Below, in pieces: positions 42,156-50,490 of a DNA stretch of 64,000 bases; the stretch's first letter is position 1, and every line of letters starts with the position of its first letter. The notes below the pieces were generated by a model. That model was not told where the DNA came from and made no database searches. It saw only the letters and a program-made list of their open reading frames with translations. The position numbers and the translations under genes were made by a program. Source of the stretch: Actinomyces urinae (GTDB lineage: Bacteria > Actinomycetota > Actinomycetes > Actinomycetales > Actinomycetaceae); assembly GCF_900119695.1 (NCBI RefSeq), contig NZ_LT632547.1:992001-1056000 (forward strand), read 5' to 3'.

Positions 42156-42932
42156 CTAGCGTTCAAGCATTTTGCGTAGAGTCCCCACGGTAACAAGTTG
42201 CTCATCGAGAATTTCGGGAGAACCCTTAAGAAGTTTTGCGGGCTCCTCCTTACTTCCCAAGCAGGACACAATCGCGGTTGCACCTTCGAAATCCTCGTTA
42301 TGAGAGTAGTGCGATGGTGTGATAAGCACCTTGCAACCCGCTCGAGTGCCGGCAAGACAACCGATCCTCGTGTCTTCGACAACCACCACGTCTTCTGGGT
42401 TGAGTCCCAACTCGCCAAGTGCGTACAAGTACAACTCAGGATCAGGCTTAGAATTCGTGACATGCTCACCGCCGAACACCCGAATTTTTGCAGCCATCTC
42501 TTCGCCTACAACGTGTAGCAGAACCTTCTCTACGGATGCCACAGCCGAAGACGACACCACAGCCACCGTAAGATCGTTCTCAAGTGCTTCTTGAATCAGA
42601 CGCCTAACACCTGGGCGGGCAGGCAGCTTCCCAGAATCTACTATTTCGATAAACGACTCGGACTTGGACTTATGCAAAGAATTTACATAGTCCTGTCGCT
42701 CAGCTTCAGACTCCGGCAGGTCAGGGAAATCCCAATCTCGCTGATCCAGATAGTTGCGAATGCGGTTCTTTCCACCCCCGATTTTCACATACTCAGCGTA
42801 TTCTTCAGGCTGCCACCTAAATGGAAGCCCGAATTTCTCAAACGTGTTGTTAAACGCAACCCGGTGTCCATCGCGTTCTGTCTCGGCTAGAACACCGTCG
42901 CAGTCAAACAAAATTCCTTTAAGCGTAGCCAT
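42156..42932 (-). CDS. CbbY-like HAD phosphatase (sugar bisphosphatase)
   Basis: 258 residues. HAD motif I is ILFDCDGVLAETERDGHR; a helical cap with YVKIGGGKNRIRNYL follows; motif II is VVSS, motif III Lys in NSKPDPELY, and motif IV VVVEDTRIG. The DGVLAETERDGHR plus GGGK combination is the hallmark of CbbY, which dephosphorylates xylulose-1,5-bisphosphate. No RuBisCO genes are seen, so the substrate is likely a related sugar bisphosphate made in this cluster, or the enzyme repairs a side product. The ATG at 42932 overlaps the aldolase stop by one base. Confidence 0.85.
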   Translation of the reverse strand: MATLKGILFDCDGVLAETERDGHRVAFNNTFEKFGLPFRWQPEEYAEYVKIGGGKNRIRNYLDQRDWDFPDLPESEAERQDYVNSLHKSKSESFIEIVDSGKLPARPGVRRLIQEALENDLTVAVVSSSAVASVEKVLLHVVGEEMAAKIRVFGGEHVTNSKPDPELYLYALGELGLNPEDVVVVEDTRIGCLAGTRAGCKVLITPSHYSHNEDFEGATAIVSCLGSKEEPAKLLKGSPEILDEQLVTVGTLRKMLER

Positions 42933-43819
42933 CACGCACGTCCTTTAGATTGAAAGATCCTCATATACCGTTTAGCCATGTCTCTAACCGCATCGTGTTG
43001 CGCCTGAATCAAGGCCAAAGGTTCCTTAGATTTCCAACTATCGATGCCGATCGACCCACAACTAGGATCAAAATTCTCGGTTACAAACCTCTGAACTGCC
43101 TCAATGTAAGCAACCTTCAAATCTGTTGAAATGTTGATCTTAGAAACACCGGCCTCAATAAACGTGGCGAAATCTGCGTCACTAAGCCCAGTGCCCCCGT
43201 GCAAAACGATCGGAATATCAGTACGAGCTGCAAATTCTCCCGCGCGCTCAGGCTGGAGTACCGGATCGGACTTATACAGCCCGTGAGCCGTACCCAACTG
43301 CGGAGCGAGCAGATCGGCTCCAGTGCGTTTTGCAATATCAACTAGTTCATCGACTGTGCATGAGCGGAGCACCTCATCAGTGCCCACACCGTCCTCGACA
43401 CCTAGGATGTTCTCGACTTCAATCTCTACCGTTGCGCCACGTTCGTGAGCATAAGAACAGATTTCACTCAAAACCGGTTCCACTTGCTCATCGGGAAGAG
43501 CAGAGACATCCATCAACACCGACGACCATCCGGCATCAATTACCTCTTTGCAAAGGTCAATATTCGGACAATGATCTAGATGCAAAACCACTGGAACCGA
43601 TACTCCAGCAGAAGCATTTTCAGCTGCGCTCGTTGCCTGTTGCAAGCCCCACTGCCGAACTGTCTTTACCGACAATTGCAGAATAACCGCCGATTTACAC
43701 TCTTGCGCCGCGTCAACGACAGCGCGGAGAGAATTCTCATCAACCACGTTAATAGCAGGAACTGCGTATCCGCCTTCGCGCGCCGAGTTACACACCTCGA
43801 GCAGTGATGAAAACTTCAC
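42932..43819 (-). CDS. Class II fructose/tagatose-bisphosphate aldolase-like enzyme
   Basis: 295 residues, zinc-dependent. The features are YAVPAINVVDENSLRAVV, zinc ligands in VVLHLDHCPN, AHGLYK and IVLHGGTGLSD, and the phosphate loop KINISTDLK. It cleaves ketose (bis)phosphates to triose units. The GTG at 43819 is chosen for AAGGAGG six bases before it; the longer frame runs through the kinase spacer. This class often handles tagatose or unusual ketose phosphates (GatY/IolJ branch); the exact sugar is not readable. Confidence 0.88.
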   Translation of the reverse strand: MKFSSLLEVCNSAREGGYAVPAINVVDENSLRAVVDAAQECKSAVILQLSVKTVRQWGLQQATSAAENASAGVSVPVVLHLDHCPNIDLCKEVIDAGWSSVLMDVSALPDEQVEPVLSEICSYAHERGATVEIEVENILGVEDGVGTDEVLRSCTVDELVDIAKRTGADLLAPQLGTAHGLYKSDPVLQPERAGEFAARTDIPIVLHGGTGLSDADFATFIEAGVSKINISTDLKVAYIEAVQRFVTENFDPSCGSIGIDSWKSKEPLALIQAQHDAVRDMAKRYMRIFQSKGRA

Positions 43820-43860
43820 AACAAACCTCCTTGTTTGACGCCTCTCAAACGAGGCTCCTC

Positions 43861-45381
43861 CTAAAACAGATTGCCGTCCAGGGAGTCGTAGCATTCAACA
43901 AATTTTTCGAATGCCTTATCGTATTCAGCGGCAACATCAGGGTTCGGCTCATAGCGCGCCGAAACCTTAACAGCACGTTTCGCAGCATCCTCGCAATCCT
44001 CATATGCGCCCACACCCACGCCGGCGTACATAGCAGCACCGAGGCAACCAGCTTGATTCGAACTCAGAATCTCGATCGGATGCCCCAACGAGTCTGCAAG
44101 CATCTGGCTCCAGAATTCTGAGTTTGCAGCACCACCGACCAGGCGAATAGTGCCCACTTCGACTCCAGCAGCTTCCTGCGCGTTCAGGATGTCTCTCATC
44201 TCGAAACATATTCCCTCTAGGACCGCGCGCGCAATGTCGTTCTTATTCGTCGAAAGCGACATACCAAATAGGTTGGCGCGAGCATCAGAGTTCTGACGAG
44301 CACCTGCCGCACCCGCAAGGTACGGGAGGAACGTAACGCCGGACGCGCCGATAGGCGAGCGCGACGCCTCACGAGTCAACAGGTCATACGGATCGATCCC
44401 AACAACCTGACCAGAAGCGGTCTCAAGCTGACAGAAGGTATCCCTGTACCAGCGGAATGCCGAGGCAGACGTGTTAGAGAACGCTTCAATAGTCCAGTTC
44501 GGCATACCGTGGTTGGGCTTCACAATGAGTTTGCGCTTTGGATCGCGCATTGGCTTGTCCATCACCACGTAACAAGAACCAAACGTTCCCATAACCATGG
44601 CGGTGTCCCCGCCCTTGATGGCACCAGCTCCGAAAGTACAGCAGTTTTGGTCGTGCCCGCCTACACACAGGGCTACCCCGTCGGGCAATCCTGCCCTAAG
44701 CGCAATGTCACCGGTAACAGTGCCTACGACTTGTCCTGGAACCTTGGACAGCTTCGCACGCTTCTCTAGGGGAATTCCCACCAAATCGTGAATAGGCTTT
44801 GACCACTCAGCCTCATTCACATCCAGCATGCCTTCGCGCGATGCGGATGACAGGTCCGTCCAGTAATCCTCAGCACCCCAAATTTTGAGCAAGTACTCTT
44901 GCTCTGATAGAAGCCAGCGGGCGCGCTCAAAGTTCTCCGGCTCGTTATCCCTCAGCCAAGCCCATTTAGGCGCAGCAGAGTTCGTGTTCAGCGGGTCACC
45001 AGTCTCCTGGTAGTACTTTTCGCTTCCATAGGCCTCGCGCAACTCCTTAATGTACGGCGCTCCGCGTAGATCTTGCCAGGACACGAAGTCCCTCATCAAG
45101 AAGCCTTCTTCGTCAAGCATCGTCAGAAGGGGGGCTTGCGAGGAGAATGCCACTGCAGCGATGCGCTCACGTTTGACTCCCGATTTTTTGATCGCAACAC
45201 GACAGGAATCTACAAGTGGCGGAATAATGTCGTCGTATGTTTGCTCTACCCACCCCTCTTTCGGGAATCGAGAGGGGTACTCCCGATAGTCAGAGCCCAA
45301 GGCATTGCCGTCAAGATCGAATACAACGGTCTTACATCCCGTTGTTCCTGCATCTATTCCAACAAGATACGTTTCGGCCAC
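43861..45381 (-). CDS. FGGY-family ketose kinase (xylulokinase-like)
   Basis: 506 residues in the two-domain sugar kinase fold. The N-terminal phosphate loop is VGIDAGTTGCKTVVFD; substrate-side SWQDLRGAPY; GGHDQNCCTFGAG; and C-terminal ATP site VRLVGGAANSEFW. It phosphorylates a pentulose or related ketose with ATP. The start codon is two bases after the deoC-like stop, so both are one translation unit. Family membership is firm; xylulose as substrate is only the default guess. Confidence 0.88.
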   Translation of the reverse strand: MAETYLVGIDAGTTGCKTVVFDLDGNALGSDYREYPSRFPKEGWVEQTYDDIIPPLVDSCRVAIKKSGVKRERIAAVAFSSQAPLLTMLDEEGFLMRDFVSWQDLRGAPYIKELREAYGSEKYYQETGDPLNTNSAAPKWAWLRDNEPENFERARWLLSEQEYLLKIWGAEDYWTDLSSASREGMLDVNEAEWSKPIHDLVGIPLEKRAKLSKVPGQVVGTVTGDIALRAGLPDGVALCVGGHDQNCCTFGAGAIKGGDTAMVMGTFGSCYVVMDKPMRDPKRKLIVKPNHGMPNWTIEAFSNTSASAFRWYRDTFCQLETASGQVVGIDPYDLLTREASRSPIGASGVTFLPYLAGAAGARQNSDARANLFGMSLSTNKNDIARAVLEGICFEMRDILNAQEAAGVEVGTIRLVGGAANSEFWSQMLADSLGHPIEILSSNQAGCLGAAMYAGVGVGAYEDCEDAAKRAVKVSARYEPNPDVAAEYDKAFEKFVECYDSLDGNLF

Positions 45382-45383
45382 TT

Positions 45384-46079
45384 CTAGTACCCCCTCTTGA
45401 GGTATTCCTCGTATTCTTTAACGAGGCGTGCGGCGCTACGCGTACCGATCAACGAGACGCCGAGCTTTTCAATCATCCATAGTGTGGCCGGCATGGTGAA
45501 GGTTCTCGGAACGCCCGAAACCTTCAGTTTTGTCTTGTCTCCAGAGAGGTTCTCCTTCATGATCCGAATCTGATGCTCGGAGGGGAAAGCCTCGGAACCA
45601 GTAGCCGTCTTCACATAGTCAATGCCAACTTCGCAGCACAACTTAGTTAGATCGGCGATCTGTTCATCGGTAAGGAACCCAACTTCAAAAATAAGCTTTG
45701 TAATTGCCTTGTCTTTACAGCGATCCACAAGACCAACGAGTTCTTTTTCGACCAATGAGTAATTGCCGTCATGAACTGCTCCGATGTTCACCACCATGTC
45801 AACAGCCGTAGCGCCTAGCTCAAGGCCTTCCTCAATTTCCGCAAACTTCATTGCGGTTGACGTACAGCCATACGGGAAGGAAATAGCGGTGCCAACTCGC
45901 ACATCGCTACCCTTTAAAACATCCGCGACCACGGGAGTCCAGAATGAGTTCGTGTAACATGCTGCCACTCCCGTGTCCCTGGCGGTTTGCGCATGCTTCC
46001 TAATGTCATCTTCGGTGGAACTTTGCAGATGCAAAGCCATGTCAAAATGTTTCGCGTATTGGGGAACTGTTAGCTCCAT
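45384..46079 (-). CDS. DeoC-like class I aldolase
   Basis: 231 residues, TIM-barrel aldolase of the deoxyribose-phosphate aldolase group. The Schiff-base Lys is in VDYVKTATGSEAF, the catalytic Asp in AVDMVVNIGAV, and AISFPYG is the second-strand motif. The Lys of the usual K-I/V-I-E strand is kept as TKLIFEVG. AAGGGAGAAG before ATG 46079 supports the start. In a cluster with a ketose kinase and another aldolase it may act on a product other than deoxyribose 5-phosphate. Confidence 0.85.
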   Translation of the reverse strand: MELTVPQYAKHFDMALHLQSSTEDDIRKHAQTARDTGVAACYTNSFWTPVVADVLKGSDVRVGTAISFPYGCTSTAMKFAEIEEGLELGATAVDMVVNIGAVHDGNYSLVEKELVGLVDRCKDKAITKLIFEVGFLTDEQIADLTKLCCEVGIDYVKTATGSEAFPSEHQIRIMKENLSGDKTKLKVSGVPRTFTMPATLWMIEKLGVSLIGTRSAARLVKEYEEYLKRGY

Positions 46080-46120
46080 GATCTTCTCCCTTGAAGTCCA
46101 AAAACGCACCGAAAGGAGGT

Positions 46121-46143
46121 GCTATACCTGACTATACCTGTAC
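46121..46143. promoter_or_regulatory. Tandem GntR-type operator over the deoC-kinase promoter
   Basis: CTATACCTGA and CTATACCTGT repeat at 10-base spacing. Read on the minus strand, TATAGT (46131-46136) forms a -10 with TTGCCC 17 bases upstream (46154-46159), so repressor binding would cover the promoter. The same arrangement lies at 48465-48488. The regulator is probably the adjacent GntR protein. Confidence 0.7.
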
Positions 46144-46188
46144 GTACGAGTGTGGGCAAGGGTTCCAGAAAGATCAGCTAAAAAGCGA

Positions 46189-46938
46189 TTAGAAAGCCTT
46201 GATTTCTCCCGAGAAATTGAAGCGCACCTTCATGTGGCCACCGTGCAGCAAGAGCTTTGTATACTCAAACGCTCGGCCTCGCTCGTCGTACAGCGTATCT
46301 TCGAGAAGTAGCAGAGGCACGCCTTCTCCACACTCGAGAATCTCACCTTCCACTTCAGACGCCGCAACAGCCTCTAAAGTCTCGTGAGTTTCGGTTGCCC
46401 TAAGTCCAAACTCATCACCGAGCACCGTACATAGCTGTTCATCCACCACATCGCACTCAAGCAATGAGGGGGCAAATTTAGCCGGAATCCAAGACCTGTG
46501 GAGGCTTACCGGCTGATCTTCAATCTTTCGAAGGCGCACGATTTCAAAAACGCTCTCATCGGCAGCAACTTCCAATGCATCTTGAGCAAACCGAGGCGGC
46601 AGAACCTTTTCGAATTTTAGGAGCTCAGTCTGGGTTTTATACCCCATCCGCTCCAACTGCTCGCGAATCCCTCTATACATCGGTGAACTTGCAGTTATCT
46701 TGGCCTGCGCAACAAACGTCCCCTTACCAGGAACCCTCTGCAACAACCCCTCATCCACCAAAGAGGAGACCACTCCACGTACTGTCATTCGGGATACGTT
46801 GAAACTCTCCTGCAATTCAGATTCTGACGGAATCCTCTCTCCAGGCTTCCACACACCTCTCGACAACCCATCTCGAATGATGTCGCCAATCTGAACATAC
46901 AGAGGCGTAATCGAATCCCTATCGAGCTCGTACTGCAT
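46189..46938 (-). CDS. GntR/HutC-family transcription regulator
   Basis: 249 residues. The winged helix at the N terminus has PLYVQIGDIIRDGLSRGVWKP, then LPSESEL-like RIPSESELQESFNVSRMTVR. A UTRA ligand domain follows, which in HutC members binds sugar phosphates or similar small molecules. The start at ATG 46938 matches the family. It lies between the two operons whose promoters carry identical tandem CTATACC repeats, and is likely their regulator. Confidence 0.9.
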   Translation of the reverse strand: MQYELDRDSITPLYVQIGDIIRDGLSRGVWKPGERIPSESELQESFNVSRMTVRGVVSSLVDEGLLQRVPGKGTFVAQAKITASSPMYRGIREQLERMGYKTQTELLKFEKVLPPRFAQDALEVAADESVFEIVRLRKIEDQPVSLHRSWIPAKFAPSLLECDVVDEQLCTVLGDEFGLRATETHETLEAVAASEVEGEILECGEGVPLLLLEDTLYDERGRAFEYTKLLLHGGHMKVRFNFSGEIKAF

Positions 46939-47076
46939 ACGACGCACCCTCACAAACCTAATCAGCAGGCATGCGTACAGCACGCGCCCACAAAGCCAAT
47001 GCCTGACACAACCCTACTAGCACAAGGCCAGCCACATGCGCTCCAACAACCTTGCGCGACCAATCCCACAATTACC

Positions 47077-47105
47077 GGAGGGAGGGAGAAAACCTCCCTC
47101 CCTCC
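47077..47105 (-). terminator. Hairpin terminator after the transaldolase-like gene
   Basis: GGAGGGAGGG and CCTCCCTCC arms enclose an A-rich loop 12 bases past the stop at 47117. No long T tract follows. Confidence 0.55.
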
Positions 47106-47116
47106 AGCAGCAATCT

Positions 47117-48442
47117 TTAAGACTGCCCGGAAGCGGCCTTCATAAAGCGTCGCTGATAACTAACAACCTGATTTGTTGAGGTAAACCGAGCCAGATACTG
47201 CGGCTCAGCGGTGACGACGACCCTATCGGCCATGTCGCGGAACTCATCCTCCATCAACAATCGATCAATGTCCGGGTAGTTCATTGGGCCCTCCATCGAA
47301 CAAATGATCAGCCTGGTGTCATCCAGGTTCGAGTTACGAAGAGCTCGTAGATTGTGGCGAACACCGTCTAGGCCATCGAAGCTAGCGGTATCAACATCGA
47401 CGCCCCGGTATGTGAGGAAGGTTTGCGCCATATTAATTAGCGCAAGATCATCCGGATTGTCGTTTGCGCCAATGTAGTCATTTGCAACCATGTAATCTCT
47501 GAGCTGCGTCAGGAAATACGAATCATGACTTAGCTCGTAAGCCTTGAGCAAGCCGATCATTCGCTCAGTCTGCATCTTCCGGTGGCGAATAAATGAATTA
47601 ATGAAGTACGGCCTTGCCTGCAGCGCCATTTGCGTCTGGAACGGTTCAAACATCAGGGTGAAGTTAACCCTATACCCTTCCTCATGAAGGCGTAGCGCAA
47701 GCTCATGTCCACGTAGTGCATCGGCCGTGGACCCCTTATCAAAGCCCAGTCCCAGACGTCCGTCGCCCTCGAGCAGCTCCTTGTAGTTTTCGTGATTAAC
47801 CGGTCCCGTGTGAGGAACCTTCACCACGAGACGCCAAGGAGACAAAATTTCTTCGAAGCGCTTAACTTCTTCAAGAATTTTCGAGAAATCCTGCTCAAAA
47901 GGATTGTTTAACTCTACCGAAATATCGGAGCCAGGTCCGAGAATGTCGCCGATAGAAGTCATGACCTCGTCGCGATCCTTGTACTTGTTACCCACGTTAG
48001 CCTTTGGGTTATTTAAGAACAGGTCATAAATAATTCCGGGGTTACAGGTCAGGTTTGCAAGCAGGGGGGCAACCGGGGCAACCTCGTACGGGTTGGCCGA
48101 GTCCGCCGAGTACAGCACCTTTGTGGGCCGCTCTTTCCCGTCCTTGTCCTTGGAAATATCGCGAACTAGATCAACTTCGAGAACGCCTTCCTTCTTTAGG
48201 TGCAACTCGCGCCTAAAACCGGCAGGCGTCCCGCCCTGCGCATCTCGGAAGTAGTCAACTACCTTTCGCAGCTCTTCGCCCACTTCAAGACTCTGAGCCC
48301 GCTTTGACAACCAAGCAAAAGTATCTAGATCAAGGGGCGTATCCAAGATCCGCTGGATATATTCCTCCTGATCCCTGTTTGCCTTAAGACCAAGGTCTTC
48401 TACCGTCACGGAGACGTTCGCTCCTAAAGTAAAATCACGCAT
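47117..48442 (-). CDS. Transaldolase-like sugar-phosphate enzyme, long form
   Basis: 441 residues. The central part has the transaldolase barrel: LVVKVPHTGP with the Schiff-base Lys, GYRVNFTLMFEPFQTQMALQ as strand six, and FINSFIRHRKM where the phosphate-binding Arg sits. It is over 100 residues longer than TalB, with a long N-terminal region and a C-terminal extension, so it is a divergent subfamily. GAAGGAG lies before the ATG. It is a single gene controlled by the same operator type as the deoC-kinase-aldolase operon, hence part of the same pathway. Confidence 0.8.
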   Translation of the reverse strand: MRDFTLGANVSVTVEDLGLKANRDQEEYIQRILDTPLDLDTFAWLSKRAQSLEVGEELRKVVDYFRDAQGGTPAGFRRELHLKKEGVLEVDLVRDISKDKDGKERPTKVLYSADSANPYEVAPVAPLLANLTCNPGIIYDLFLNNPKANVGNKYKDRDEVMTSIGDILGPGSDISVELNNPFEQDFSKILEEVKRFEEILSPWRLVVKVPHTGPVNHENYKELLEGDGRLGLGFDKGSTADALRGHELALRLHEEGYRVNFTLMFEPFQTQMALQARPYFINSFIRHRKMQTERMIGLLKAYELSHDSYFLTQLRDYMVANDYIGANDNPDDLALINMAQTFLTYRGVDVDTASFDGLDGVRHNLRALRNSNLDDTRLIICSMEGPMNYPDIDRLLMEDEFRDMADRVVVTAEPQYLARFTSTNQVVSYQRRFMKAASGQS

Positions 48443-48464
48443 CGAAACTCCTTCGTTCCATATC

Positions 48465-48488
48465 GACTATACCAGACTATACCGGTAC
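48465..48488. promoter_or_regulatory. Tandem GntR-type operator over the transaldolase promoter
   Basis: CTATACCAGA and CTATACCGGT repeat at 10-base spacing, followed by GTAC in the same way as at 46121-46143. On the minus strand TATAGT (48476-48481) with TAGACA (48498-48503) 16 bases upstream gives a promoter inside the operator. Confidence 0.7.
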
Positions 48489-48591
48489 AGCCGAGCGTGT
48501 CTACCTCATCTTAAATTTGCCTCCGTACGCGAACCCTCAGAACATGGGGCGGCTGGTCAAAAGACTACATTCGCGCATTGAAATTGCAGCC

Positions 48592-50250
48592 TCACAACCC
48601 CTCGGCTACCAATCTGCGTGCAGAAGCGGCGGCCTCTTCGATGGAATCGAACAGGTAGGTGGGCGAGCTTAGCGCATCGATTATGCCCACGCTTTGCGCG
48701 GCCTTCAGATGCTCGGGGCGCAGGCCCTTGATCATCGTTGTGATGCCGCGTTCATTGAGCTCCACGAACACGTCCGCAAGTTGTTTTGCGCCCGACGCGT
48801 CCAAAATCCCCACGTGCGACATTGACAAGATCACCACTCCGGTGGAGCGGTGAACGTCGGAAAGCTCAGTGACGATGCGCTCTGCCGCGCCAAAGAACAT
48901 TGAGCCGTCCAAACGGAAGTACGCGATCTTGTCATCGGTTTGCTGGCGTTCGCCCGGTAGCGGCAACTCCACTACGCCCGACAGGCGGGACAGGTGGTAG
49001 ACCGCCCACAACACGGCGATCGCAACGCCCAAACCGATTGCAACAACCAAGTCGAACACGACCGTGATCAGTGCAGTAATCCAGAACACGAGGCCATCGC
49101 CGCGCGTTGAGCCCAAAATCTTGCGCACACTTGACGTAGAGACCATGCGGAATGCGGTTACGAACAGGACTCCGGCTAGGGCCGCGAGCGGAATATGGCT
49201 CACGAGGCCAGCCGCGAGGTACACCACCGCGCCCAGGATTATCGCATGCACGATTGCGGACACTCGGCTGGTAGCTCCCGACTTCACATTCACTGCCGTA
49301 CGCGCAATCGCGCCCGTTGCCGGCATTCCTCCAAAAATACCCGAGCCGATTGACGCCAGCCCCTGGCCCACCAGCTCCCGGTCCGGCTGATAAGAACCCT
49401 GCCCCGGCATTCCAGCCGCAACACGTGCCGACAGTAGCGACTCGATTGCCGCCAGCATTGCCACCGCGAACGCGGCAGGCAGCAACTGCCTCATCAATGA
49501 AAAATCAACAGATGGAAGGCTTGGCGCCGGAAGGGAACTGGGGAGCTGGCCGATAGTTGGCACCGCAAGATTGCCAAAGAATGCCGCCAGTGACACCACG
49601 ACCACTGCGACGAGTGAGGCCGGGAACGTTGTTGATATGCGCGAGGTTCCCACAATCACCAACACAGTAACTAGGACAATGCCCAGAGTGAATGCAGAAA
49701 CCGCCCAGTCCGCTGCCTGCACGGCCAAGAAAGCGCCATGCAGCGAATTCATGCCCGCCGGGATTTCTACCCCCATCGCCATCGGCACCTGCTGAAGCGC
49801 GATCAACGTGGTGATTCCCAGCGTGAAACCCTCCACCACGGACCAAGGGATCAGGGAGATAGCCTTGCCCAGGCCCAACAATCCAAACGCAAACACCAGC
49901 AGGCCCGCCATCACCGACAGCAACATGATCGAACTTGCCCCATGCTGTGCAACTATTGGCGCCAGGATCACAACCATCGCGCCCGTTGGCCCCGACACCT
50001 GCACGTGTGAGCCGCCAAAAACCGCTGCAATCAGGCCCGCAACTATTGCCGTTACCAAACCGGCGGCTGCGCCCACTCCAGACGAAACCCCAAATGCCAA
50101 CGCCAACGGCAGTGCAACAATACCCACCGTCACGCCCGCAACCAGATCGCGGCGCCAATTCGCCTCGCGATAATCATCTGCGGACGGTAACAAGAACTTC
50201 AAGTGATCAGCTATCGAAGAAGACAACCGCACGTATTTATCCCAACCCAT
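48592..50250 (-). CDS. SulP-family anion transporter with STAS domain
   Basis: 552 residues. The membrane domain has about 12-14 helices with the SulP entry RRDLVAGVTVGIVALPLALAF and the HVQVSGPTGAM segment. A cytoplasmic STAS domain occupies about residues 430-545 (FFGAAERIVTEL, SHVGILDASGAKQL). SulP transporters carry sulfate, bicarbonate, dicarboxylates or chloride; the substrate is not evident. It is a single gene. Confidence 0.93.
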   Translation of the reverse strand: MGWDKYVRLSSSIADHLKFLLPSADDYREANWRRDLVAGVTVGIVALPLALAFGVSSGVGAAAGLVTAIVAGLIAAVFGGSHVQVSGPTGAMVVILAPIVAQHGASSIMLLSVMAGLLVFAFGLLGLGKAISLIPWSVVEGFTLGITTLIALQQVPMAMGVEIPAGMNSLHGAFLAVQAADWAVSAFTLGIVLVTVLVIVGTSRISTTFPASLVAVVVVSLAAFFGNLAVPTIGQLPSSLPAPSLPSVDFSLMRQLLPAAFAVAMLAAIESLLSARVAAGMPGQGSYQPDRELVGQGLASIGSGIFGGMPATGAIARTAVNVKSGATSRVSAIVHAIILGAVVYLAAGLVSHIPLAALAGVLFVTAFRMVSTSSVRKILGSTRGDGLVFWITALITVVFDLVVAIGLGVAIAVLWAVYHLSRLSGVVELPLPGERQQTDDKIAYFRLDGSMFFGAAERIVTELSDVHRSTGVVILSMSHVGILDASGAKQLADVFVELNERGITTMIKGLRPEHLKAAQSVGIIDALSSPTYLFDSIEEAAASARRLVAEGL

Positions 50251-50455
50251 TCAAGCCAAGAATTTTCATCAACACGCGCAAAAAACCAGGAAATCTAAAC
50301 GGCGCGTGGACTCACCATGGTATCACGGCACGGAATTGATCTGAGGATACAATCCGGTTCGTATTCCGCACTGGTGAACAGGTGAGTATGGCCTTGAAAG
50401 GGTGATGCTCGTATCGGTTTACGTGCACGGTTAGGTACATCTTCCAGAATTTAGA

Positions 50456-50474
50456 TAAGGTTAGCCTTGCCTAA
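50456..50474. promoter_or_regulatory. DtxR/IdeR-type iron box
   Basis: TAAGGTTAGCCTTGCCTAA matches the DtxR/IdeR consensus TTAGGTTAGCCTAACCTAA at 16 of 19 positions and is itself nearly palindromic. It lies 17 bases before the start of the first transporter gene, so Fe2+-bound DtxR would shut the operon when iron is plentiful. Confidence 0.8.
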
Positions 50475-50490
50475 TAAGGATGGTGTTTGC

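Noticed and set aside
50467-50490. TTG start eight codons upstream for the first iron-operon gene
   Set aside because: It would lie inside the DtxR-type box with no ribosome site, while ATG 50491 has one.
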